Source: Pseudomonadota bacterium
Lineage (GTDB): Bacteria > Pseudomonadota > Gammaproteobacteria > Burkholderiales > Burkholderiaceae
Direction: 5' to 3'
NCBI GenBank assembly: GCA_023441105.1
Contig: JAEZQX010000405.1
Span: 1-11,750 of the forward strand
Length of the DNA: 11,750 bases
Shown here one piece after another: positions 1 to 5,635 of the stretch (position 1 is its first letter; every line of letters starts with the position of its first letter). Under the pieces are notes generated by a model. It did no database searches and was not told where the DNA came from. It worked only from the letters and a program-made list of their open reading frames with translations. The position numbers were made by a program, and so were the translations under genes.

Positions 1-234
1 GCGCCGCTCCTCCAGCGGCAGCCAGAGGATCGGCAGCGCCTCCGGTGCTGCCGCCGCCATCGGCGAAGAGGCGGCGATGATCAGCATGCCGGCGCCGCCG
101 CTGCGGTGCCAGCGCAGCGACAAGCAGCCGGCGCCAGCCGGACCACCGGCCTGGGCCAGCGCCTCGCGGGCCTTCAGCAGCGCCTCGCGGGCCTCGTCCT
201 CGCAGCCATGGGACGTCGCGCGACGCTCAGGCAT
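1..234 (-). CDS. Partial protein, possibly class II aldolase/adducin-like (N-terminal 78 codons)
   Basis: This frame is open from an ATG at 234 to the left edge, so only the N-terminus is present. Its ATG lies inside the end of hslR (ATGCCTGA, 8-base overlap), which suggests translational coupling. The visible protein has an amphipathic Ala/Glu-rich helix (about residues 12-28), then a stretch with CLSLRW, then GMLIIAASS, then ILWLPLEE. That order and spacing recall the start of class II aldolase/adducin proteins (helix, GNLS-R, GxLITPSG, then a hydrophobic strand), but the usual Asn of GNLS and the TPSG turn are altered. If the match is right, this is a divergent member or one that has lost activity. 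The zinc ligands that would settle it lie outside the window. The frame and the overlap are seen directly; the family is an inference of low to moderate strength. Confidence 0.4.
   Translation of the reverse strand, partial: MPERRATSHGCEDEAREALLKAREALAQAGGPAGAGCLSLRWHRSGGAGMLIIAASSPMAAAAPEALPILWLPLEERR
157..194. repeat. Short tandem duplication, 17-bp copies
   Basis: CAGCGCCTCGCGGGCCT occurs at 157-173 and again, identically, at 178-194. The offset is 21 bases, exactly seven codons. On the minus strand both copies encode AREAL, giving two consecutive heptads in the predicted N-terminal helix of the partial aldolase-like protein. It looks like an in-frame internal duplication rather than a regulatory repeat. 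Confidence 0.6.
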
Positions 235-634
235 CGTCGAATTCCCGCGCCCGGTTGAGGTCGCGGCGGTCGCGCTTGGTGGGGCGGCCGACGATGGCTT
301 GCGCCGGCTCGCGATAGAGCCGGCGACGCTGGGCCTGCGCCTCGCGGTTCGCGATCGACGCATCGGTCTCGCGGTAGAGCGCCTGGGCGATCGGCGCGCC
401 GCGCCGCACGTCGGAGAGGCCAGCCACCACCACCTGGCGCTCGACATCGCCGATGGTGATGCTCAGCGACTCGCCAACCTTGAGATTGCGCGCGACCTTG
501 ACCCGCTCGCCACCGACCAGCACCTGGCCCTTCTCGACTGCCGTCTGGGCAAGACCGCGGGTCTTGTAGAACCTCGCGGCCCAAAGCCACTTGTCGAGCC
601 GCACCGGCTTCGCATTCGCCTCTGCCTGATCCAT
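227..634 (-). CDS. hslR: Hsp15-type ribosome-associated S4 RNA-binding protein
   Basis: The 135-residue protein has the size of E. coli Hsp15 (about 133). Residues 11-70 form the S4 RNA-binding domain, beginning with the family hallmark RLDKWLWAARFYKTR (12-26) and followed by a basic loop, GGERVKVARNLKVGESL. The C-terminal third is very basic (many Arg, ending RDRRDLNRAREFDDA), as expected for a tail that touches rRNA. In the characterised family, Hsp15 is cytoplasmic, binds stalled 50S subunits carrying peptidyl-tRNA and helps recycle them. The start at 634 is supported by a GGAGG on the minus strand (plus-strand 644-648), 9 bases upstream. A downstream gene on the same strand starts inside its stop region. 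It is divergent from the MaoC gene. A -10-like GATAAT lies upstream, but I saw no convincing heat-shock sigma-32 promoter. Confidence 0.92.
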   Translation of the reverse strand: MDQAEANAKPVRLDKWLWAARFYKTRGLAQTAVEKGQVLVGGERVKVARNLKVGESLSITIGDVERQVVVAGLSDVRRGAPIAQALYRETDASIANREAQAQRRRLYREPAQAIVGRPTKRDRRDLNRAREFDDA

Positions 635-660
635 CGCCTGCTGCCTCCGAAGAGGTTTCC

Positions 661-693
661 ATTATCGCCCGGGCAAGTCCTTCTTGTTATAGT
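661..693. promoter_or_regulatory. Divergent promoter region between hslR and the MaoC gene
   Basis: The 90-base gap between the two divergent genes holds a minus-strand GATAAT (plus-strand 661-666), correctly placed for hslR, and a plus-strand TATAGT (688-693), placed for the MaoC gene. Each matches five of six -10 consensus bases, and this is an AT-richer patch in GC-rich DNA. I could not find a good -35 hexamer at 16-18 bases for either, so the assignment rests on the -10 elements and location only. Confidence 0.35.
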
Positions 694-724
694 CGCCGCC
701 AGAGGCAGAGCGCGCGGAGATCCG

Positions 725-1186
725 ATGTCGGTACCCATCAAGGAACGCTACTTCGAGGACTACCAGGCGGGAGAGGTGCTGGAAGGCGGCCACCATCTCG
801 TCACGCGCGAGGAGATCGTCGCCTTTGCCAGCCGCTACGACCCGCAGCCATTCCACCTCGACGACGCCGCCGGTCGCGACTCGATCTACGGCGGCCTGAT
901 CGCCAGCGGCTGGATGACCTGCAGCATCGTCATGCGCATGCTGGTGGATCATGTCATGTCCGCTGTCTCGAGCATGGGATCGCCGGGGATCGACGAGCTC
1001 CGCTGGCTTCGCCCGGTGCGCCCCGGGGATCGCCTGCGCGTGCGCGTCACCGTGACCGAAGCCCACCGCTCCAGCTCGCGTCCGGACCGCGGCATCATCC
1101 GACTGCACCAGGAAGCGCTCAACCAGCACGACGAGGTCGTCCTGTCCATGCGCGGCATGGGCATGTACAAGTGCCGTCCGCGTTGA
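725..1186 (+). CDS. MaoC-like acyl-CoA hydratase/dehydratase (153 aa)
   Basis: This is a single hot-dog-fold MaoC domain. Residues 34-62 carry the hydratase-2 signature in recognisable form: FASRYDPQPFHLDD then GGLIASG, with the expected catalytic pair Asp39 and His44. Residues 84-110 (DELRWLRPVRPGDRLRVRVTV) match the second conserved strand region of the family. Members add water across the double bond of enoyl-CoA to give (R)-3-hydroxyacyl-CoA, usually as cytoplasmic dimers. The frame stays open upstream to 77, but the start at 725 is chosen because a GGAGA Shine-Dalgarno (716-720) precedes it and the protein then has normal family length. The added upstream sequence would lie antisense across hslR. 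The acyl-CoA synthetase gene follows after 10 bases, with its ribosome-binding site overlapping this stop codon, so the two are almost certainly one operon. The physiological acyl chain cannot be read from the sequence. Confidence 0.88.
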   Translation: MSVPIKERYFEDYQAGEVLEGGHHLVTREEIVAFASRYDPQPFHLDDAAGRDSIYGGLIASGWMTCSIVMRMLVDHVMSAVSSMGSPGIDELRWLRPVRPGDRLRVRVTVTEAHRSSSRPDRGIIRLHQEALNQHDEVVLSMRGMGMYKCRPR

Positions 1187-1196
1187 AGGAGACACC

Positions 1197-2852
1197 ATGC
1201 CCACTCGTCCAAGCCCCTACGAGATCGACCTCGACCGCAATCCGGCCAACTACACGCCGCTGTCGCCGATCAGCCTGCTCAACTGGGCGGCGGACGTCTA
1301 CCCCGGCCACCTTGCGGTGATCCACGGGCCGTTGCGGCGAACCTGGCAGGAAGTGCGCGAGCGCTCGCGCCGGCTGGCAAGTGTGCTAGCCGCGCGCGAC
1401 ATCGGCGAGGGCGACACCGTGTCGGTGATCCTGCCGAACACGCCGCCGATGATCGAGGCCCATTATGGGGTACCGATGACCGGCGCGGTGCTGAACACCA
1501 TCAACACCCGCCTCGACGCCGCCACCATCGCGTTCATGCTGGAACACTGCGGCGCCAAGGTGCTGATCACCGACACCGAGTTCTCGCCGGTGGTGGCGCA
1601 GGTGCTGGAGCAGCTGAAGGCAGCCGGCCGGACGCTGCCCTTCGTGGTCGATGTCGACGACCCGGTTCATGGCGGCGCCGGGGAACGCCTCGGCGAGGTC
1701 GAGTACGAAGCCTGGATCGCCGCGGGGGATCCGCGGCATGCGGAGCAGCTGCCGGCAGACGAATGGCAGGCAATCGGCCTCAACTACACGTCGGGCACGA
1801 CCGGCAATCCCAAGGGCGTGGTGGTCCATCATCGCGGGGCCTACCTCAATGCGGTCAACAACGTCATCAGCTGGCACCTGCCGCGCCATCCGATCTACCT
1901 GTGGACACTGCCGATGTTCCACTGCAACGGCTGGTGCTTTCCGTGGACGCTTCCGGCCGTGGCCGGGACGCACGTGTGCCTGCGCCGCGTCGAGGCCAAG
2001 GCGATCCTGGAGGCGATCCGCGAGCACAAGGTGAGCCATTACTGCGGCGCGCCCATCGTGCATTCGATGCTGATCGGCGCGCCGGAGGAATTGAAGCGCG
2101 GCATCGATCACGAGGTGCAGTGCATGGTGGCCGGTGCCTCGCCGCCGGCCGCGATGATCGGCGGCATGGAGCAGCTGGGCTTCCGGCTCACCCATGTCTA
2201 CGGCCTGACCGAGGTCTACGGTCCGGCCGCGGCCTGTGCCCACCAGCGCGACTGGGAAGCCCTGGACCTCGACGGCCGCGTGCGGATGAATGGCCGCCAG
2301 GGCGCGCGCTACCAGCTGCAGGAGGCGATGACGGTGATCGACCCGCAGACGCTCGAGGAGGTGCCGCGAGACGGCGAGACACTCGGCGAGGTGGTCTTCA
2401 AGGGCAACATCACGATGAAGGGCTACCTGAAGAACCCTTCAGCCACCCGTGAAGCCTTCGCCGGCGGCTGGTTCCACACCGGCGATCTCGGCGTGGTGGA
2501 CCCGGACGGCTACGTCAAGCTCAAGGACCGCGCCAAGGACATCATCATCTCGGGCGGCGAGAACATCTCGTCGATCGAGGTCGAGGACGTGATCTACAAG
2601 CACCCGGACGTGGTCGCCTGCGCGGTCGTTGCCCGACCCGACGCCAAGTGGGGCGAGACGCCGCTGGCCTTCGTCGAGCTCAAGCCCGGCGCGACCACCA
2701 CCGCGGAAGCGCTGATCGCCCACTGCCGCAGCCATCTCGCCGGCTTCAAGTGCCCCCGCGAGATCCGTTTCGCCCCGGTGCCGCGCACCAGCACCGGCAA
2801 GATCCAGAAGCACCTGCTGCGCGCCCAGGTCGGCTCGACGAAAGCCATCTAG
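1197..2852 (+). CDS. AMP-forming acyl-CoA synthetase (551 aa)
   Basis: This is a full-length ANL-superfamily ligase. It shows the ATP-binding P-loop YTSGTTGNPKG (197-207), the fatty-acyl/aryl pocket region MFHCNGWCFPW (240-250), YGLTE (335-339), the hinge-side HTGDLG (427-432), the DRAKDIIISGGENISS core (444-459) and the catalytic lysine Lys535 in TSTGKIQK. It activates a carboxylic acid to acyl-AMP and then acyl-CoA in the cytoplasm. Overall pattern and length are closest to the medium-chain/DmdB-like and plant AAE-type acyl-CoA synthetases rather than long-chain FadD. That sub-family placement is by eye and does not fix the substrate. Start: AAGGAG (1186-1191) sits 5 bases before the ATG. 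Together with the preceding MaoC hydratase it forms a pair that would activate an acid and hydrate its unsaturated CoA ester; no dehydrogenase or thiolase is in this operon. The TAG stop is shared palindromically with the converging amidase gene. Confidence 0.92.
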   Translation: MPTRPSPYEIDLDRNPANYTPLSPISLLNWAADVYPGHLAVIHGPLRRTWQEVRERSRRLASVLAARDIGEGDTVSVILPNTPPMIEAHYGVPMTGAVLNTINTRLDAATIAFMLEHCGAKVLITDTEFSPVVAQVLEQLKAAGRTLPFVVDVDDPVHGGAGERLGEVEYEAWIAAGDPRHAEQLPADEWQAIGLNYTSGTTGNPKGVVVHHRGAYLNAVNNVISWHLPRHPIYLWTLPMFHCNGWCFPWTLPAVAGTHVCLRRVEAKAILEAIREHKVSHYCGAPIVHSMLIGAPEELKRGIDHEVQCMVAGASPPAAMIGGMEQLGFRLTHVYGLTEVYGPAAACAHQRDWEALDLDGRVRMNGRQGARYQLQEAMTVIDPQTLEEVPRDGETLGEVVFKGNITMKGYLKNPSATREAFAGGWFHTGDLGVVDPDGYVKLKDRAKDIIISGGENISSIEVEDVIYKHPDVVACAVVARPDAKWGETPLAFVELKPGATTTAEALIAHCRSHLAGFKCPREIRFAPVPRTSTGKIQKHLLRAQVGSTKAI

Positions 2853-4240
2853 CTTGGATAAGGCAGCTGCTCCGGCCGCAGGATCTCCAGCGCCCGGCTG
2901 AGCCGCAGCACGCCGATGTCGTCGAAGCGCTGCCCCACCACCTGCACGCCGATCGGCAGGCCGTCGCGGGAGAAGCTCCAGTTGACCGACGCGGCCGGAT
3001 GCTCGCTCATGTTCCACGGCACGGTGAAGGCGATGTGGGCGAGCGCATCGTGGGGATCCCGGGTCGGCGCCTCCACGTCTGCCGCGTAGGGCAGCAACGG
3101 CGACGTCGGCGAGAGCACGAAGTCGTAGTCGGCGGCGAAGCGCGTGGCGGCATCGCGCATCGCCACGATCCGGGTGAAAGCCGCCATGACCTCGCTGCCG
3201 CTGAAATTGCGCGCGCGCCAGGTGCACCATTCGACGATGAAAGGCAGGATCCGCGCGCGGGTCGCCTCGTCGAGCACGTTCACCTCGTTGAAGGAACGCG
3301 CCTCGAAGAAGGTGAACACGCCGTCGAGCATCTCCTGCGTGAGGAAGCTCTCCACGACGTCGACGTAGGCGCCCGCGGTGCGCAGCGCCTGCGCCGCCGC
3401 TTCCACCGCGGCCTTCACCTCGGGGTCGACCGGCAGGCCGGCCTTCATGTCCAGCAGCAGGGCGATGCGCAGCGCCTTGGGGCTCAAGCCATCCACCGCC
3501 ATCCGGTATTCCATCGCCTGCGGCGGGAGGCTCATGAAGTCCCGCGCGTCCGCGCCGGCCAGCACGTTCATCAGCAAGGCCGCGTCCCGCACCGAGCGGG
3601 TCATCGGTCCGGCTACCCGGCCGAGATACGGCGGATAGACCGGCACCCGCCCCTGGCTCGGCTTGAGGCCGAAGATGCCGCAATGCGTTGCCGGCAAGCG
3701 CACGGAGCCGCCGATGTCGGTGCCGACATGCAGCGGTCCGTAGCCGGCGGCGCAGGCTGCGCCGGCGCCGGAAGAGGAGCCCGACGGGTTGCGGTCGAGG
3801 CGCCAGGGATTGCGCGTGATGCCGTGACGCGAGGACATGCCAGAGGACAGCATGCCGTAGTCCGGCATGGTGGTCTTGCCGATGATGACGCAGCCAGCCT
3901 CACGCACGCGCGCCGCGACCGGCGCGTCGAGCGGCTGCAGGACGTCGGGATTGGCGGCCGTGCCGATGGGCGCCGGATCGCCGCGGGTGTAGATGTTCTC
4001 CTTGATCGTGATCGGCACGCCGTCGAGCGGCGAGCGCGGCTCGCCCCGCTTCCAGCGCTTCTCCGAGTCACGCGCGGCAGCCAGCGCCGACTCGCGATGC
4101 ACCAGGTACATCGCGTTGATCTTCGGCTCCCAGGCGTCGATGCGGTCGAGGACCGACTGGGTTGCTTCGACCGGCGACAGGTCGCCGGTTGCATAGGCGG
4201 CGGCGAGTTCCTCGCTGCTGGCGTCACTGGGTCGGCTCAT
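2849..4240 (-). CDS. Amidase-signature family amidase (463 aa)
   Basis: The protein has the complete Ser-cisSer-Lys machinery of the amidase-signature family. Lys80 lies in GVPITIKENI, the cis-serine in NPSGSSSGAGAA (Ser155/Ser156), and the nucleophile Ser179 in GTDIGGSVRLPA. Such enzymes hydrolyse carboxamides to acid plus ammonia. I see no signal peptide, so it should be cytoplasmic. It is unlikely to be GatA of the tRNA amidotransferase: no gatC or gatB flanks it and the setting is catabolic. The stop is at 2849-2851, overlapping the converging acyl-CoA synthetase stop. Upstream on the same strand, 110 bases away, lies the flavin reductase-MarR gene, so co-transcription is plausible. That gap also contains a -10-like TATGCT on the minus strand without a good -35, so a separate promoter is possible. 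A GGGGA sits 10 bases before the ATG (weak Shine-Dalgarno). Its natural amide is unknown; one near the ring-cleavage product of the neighbouring operon is an inference. Confidence 0.9.
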   Translation of the reverse strand: MSRPSDASSEELAAAYATGDLSPVEATQSVLDRIDAWEPKINAMYLVHRESALAAARDSEKRWKRGEPRSPLDGVPITIKENIYTRGDPAPIGTAANPDVLQPLDAPVAARVREAGCVIIGKTTMPDYGMLSSGMSSRHGITRNPWRLDRNPSGSSSGAGAACAAGYGPLHVGTDIGGSVRLPATHCGIFGLKPSQGRVPVYPPYLGRVAGPMTRSVRDAALLMNVLAGADARDFMSLPPQAMEYRMAVDGLSPKALRIALLLDMKAGLPVDPEVKAAVEAAAQALRTAGAYVDVVESFLTQEMLDGVFTFFEARSFNEVNVLDEATRARILPFIVEWCTWRARNFSGSEVMAAFTRIVAMRDAATRFAADYDFVLSPTSPLLPYAADVEAPTRDPHDALAHIAFTVPWNMSEHPAASVNWSFSRDGLPIGVQVVGQRFDDIGVLRLSRALEILRPEQLPYPS

Positions 4241-4350
4241 TCGCTGCAGGTCCCCGCGCGGTCATGGGAAGGAACATCGAAGACTAGCATAGCGATCGGT
4301 GGCGGCAATGCGTGTTCACCCGCGCCGGCGCGAACGACCGGGGGCGACGA

Positions 4351-5535
4351 TCATGTTGCCTGGTAGCGCGTGATCATGTCGCGCAGCAGGCGCTTCAACG
4401 CGGTCAGCTGCTCCGGCGGGTAGTCGGCGAGCAGGGCGAGGTTGAAGGCCGACGCATCCTGCAAGACCGGCGCCATGGCGGCGTGGCCCGCCGGCGTCAG
4501 GCTGATCAGGACGCGCCGCGCATCGGCGGCGTCGGCGCGACGCGCGACCATGCCCTGCTGCACCAGCCGGTCGATCAGCTTCGAGATCGTCGGCTGTTTC
4601 GCGAGGCTGGCCTCGCTGAGCTCGCCGATCGTCCAGTCCCTGCGGCTCGACAACGCGGCGAGCACCCGCCACGACAGCATGCTCAGGTCGTGCTCGTGCA
4701 GCTGGCGATGGAAACCGGCCTCCACCTGATGTCCCGCACGCGCCAGCAGGAACGGCAGGTACTCTTCGTAGAACGGCTGGTCGCCTGGCTCGAGGTTGTC
4801 GGTCACCGCGGATGCGGCCGACGACGCGGTTGCCGGCACCGGCCATTGGCTCGAATGCGGGACCGCGGCGACGGGGGGCCAGGCGGCAGCCGGGGCCGAA
4901 ACCGCTTGCGGCTGCAGCGAATCGGCGATGGCGAACTCGCCATGGCGGAAGATCAGCGGCGAGCCGTCGGCAGCCGCGCAGCGCTTCACCTCGCCGATGA
5001 ACAGCCAGTGATCCCCATGCAGCATCTGGGTCCGGCGTTCGCATTCGAACCAGGCGAGGGCGCCGTCGATGAGCGGGATGCCGTCGATCCCTTCATGGCA
5101 GGCGACGCCGTCGAAGCGGTCCGGCAGGCGGGACGCGAAGCGGCGGGCGAGGTCCACCTGTTCGACCGACAGCACGCTCACCGAAAAGAAGCGCTGGCCC
5201 TTGAAGACCTCGAGACTCTGCGCCTTGGTCGCCAGGCTCCAGAGAATCAGCGGCGGATCCAACGACAGCGAATTGAAGCTGTTCGCCGTAAGGCCGACGA
5301 AGCGACCATCCGGTGCCCGGGTGGCGATGATGGTGACGCCGGTGGCGAAACGGCTGAGGCATTGGCGCATGTGCGCCGGATCGCTGGGCGCGATCGCCCG
5401 GTGGGTCGGATGGACCGCGCCGTGGCGGGAGCCGTCCAACGGGATGGTGGATGCCGGGGCGCTTTCCGGGGTACCTTCGATGCGGGCAACGCTTGGATCG
5501 GACCGCTCGCCCTGCGGTTTTGCATGAAAATTCAT
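4351..5535 (-). CDS. Flavin reductase fused to a MarR-type winged-helix domain (394 aa)
   Basis: Residues about 55-205 are an HpaC-type flavin reductase domain: RFATGVTIIATR (62-73), GLTANSFNSLSLDPPL (81-96), FFSVSVL (116-122) and GDHWLFIGEV (174-183). Residues 206-250 are an Ala/Pro/Ser-rich linker. Residues about 255-394 are a complete MarR domain with recognition helix region KQPTISKLIDRLVQQG (313-328) and wing/strand DARRVLISLTPAG (338-350). The same domain order is known in the C1 reductase of Acinetobacter baumannii p-hydroxyphenylacetate hydroxylase (about 315 aa), where the MarR-like tail senses the aromatic substrate and controls reduction of FMN by NADH. This protein is longer, through a 55-residue N-terminal stretch without family similarity and the linker. 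The start is uncertain: no Shine-Dalgarno precedes 5535, and the next in-frame Met (residue 56) begins just at the domain edge. It probably supplies reduced flavin to a partner monooxygenase, may also bind DNA, and is divergent from the dioxygenase gene. Confidence 0.88.
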   Translation of the reverse strand: MNFHAKPQGERSDPSVARIEGTPESAPASTIPLDGSRHGAVHPTHRAIAPSDPAHMRQCLSRFATGVTIIATRAPDGRFVGLTANSFNSLSLDPPLILWSLATKAQSLEVFKGQRFFSVSVLSVEQVDLARRFASRLPDRFDGVACHEGIDGIPLIDGALAWFECERRTQMLHGDHWLFIGEVKRCAAADGSPLIFRHGEFAIADSLQPQAVSAPAAAWPPVAAVPHSSQWPVPATASSAASAVTDNLEPGDQPFYEEYLPFLLARAGHQVEAGFHRQLHEHDLSMLSWRVLAALSSRRDWTIGELSEASLAKQPTISKLIDRLVQQGMVARRADAADARRVLISLTPAGHAAMAPVLQDASAFNLALLADYPPEQLTALKRLLRDMITRYQAT

Positions 5536-5538
5536 GCA
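5521..5538. promoter_or_regulatory. 18-base inverted repeat, candidate MarR-type operator
   Basis: TGCATGAAAATTCATGCA has two perfect 8-base arms (TGCATGAA/TTCATGCA) around a 2-base AA centre, the size and symmetry of sites bound by MarR dimers. It covers the annotated start codon of the flavin reductase-MarR gene and the predicted start of its transcript. A further half-site CATGCA lies at 5563-5568, exactly 30 bases (about three helical turns) from the same motif in the right arm, and overlaps the putative -35. The symmetry is seen directly; the operator role and the MarR fusion as its ligand are inferred. Confidence 0.5.
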
Positions 5539-5540
5539 CT

Positions 5541-5570
5541 ACGATAGATCGAACTCGCCTGACATGCAAA
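5541..5570 (-). promoter_or_regulatory. Candidate promoter for the flavin reductase-MarR gene
   Basis: On the minus strand TTTGCA (plus 5565-5570) and TATCGT (plus 5541-5546) are 18 bases apart. Transcription would start near 5534, at or within the annotated ATG. That implies either a leaderless message or a translation start further inside the frame. The match to consensus is moderate. Confidence 0.38.
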
Positions 5571-5583
5571 CCGATCCGGGCCG

Positions 5584-5611
5584 TTGACGCGGTTGTCCGG
5601 CCGACTACCAT
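5584..5611 (+). promoter_or_regulatory. Candidate promoter for the NicX-like dioxygenase operon
   Basis: TTGACG (5584-5589) and TACCAT (5606-5611), 16 bases apart, form a reasonable sigma-70 promoter. They give a start near 5618 and a leader of about 18 bases that contains GGAG (5622-5625) ten bases before the ATG at 5636. The -35 is a five-of-six match; the -10 is weaker, which would suit a regulated promoter. Confidence 0.42.
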
Positions 5612-5635
5612 CAGTTTTCATGGAGTTTTCCCGCA

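Noticed and set aside
77..724. N-terminal extension of the MaoC frame to an ATG at 77
   Set aside because: The extra 216 codons lie antisense to hslR, match nothing, and the ATG at 725 has its own ribosome-binding site.
2439..3683. Minus-strand open frame (414 codons) overlapping the synthetase end and the amidase
   Set aside because: It is an alternative frame of the amidase gene with Arg/Gly/Ala low-complexity composition and no motifs.
2849..4240. Amidase as GatA of the aspartyl/glutamyl-tRNA amidotransferase
   Set aside because: No gatC or gatB neighbour, and the operon context is catabolic; the family resemblance is only in the shared Ser-Ser-Lys core.
4321..4332. CGCGCCGGCGCG palindrome downstream of the flavin reductase-MarR gene
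   Set aside because: Such GC palindromes are expected by chance at this base composition, it has no T-run, and it does not resemble the AT-rich candidate operator.
2648..4366. Long plus-strand open frame (572 codons) across the amidase gene
   Set aside because: It is antisense to a gene with full catalytic motifs, has no recognisable domain, and is rich in Arg/His/Gly as expected from the opposite strand of GC-rich coding DNA.
4312..5547. Plus-strand open frame (411 codons) opposite the flavin reductase-MarR gene
   Set aside because: It is the antisense shadow of a clear two-domain protein; no similarity or ribosome-binding site.
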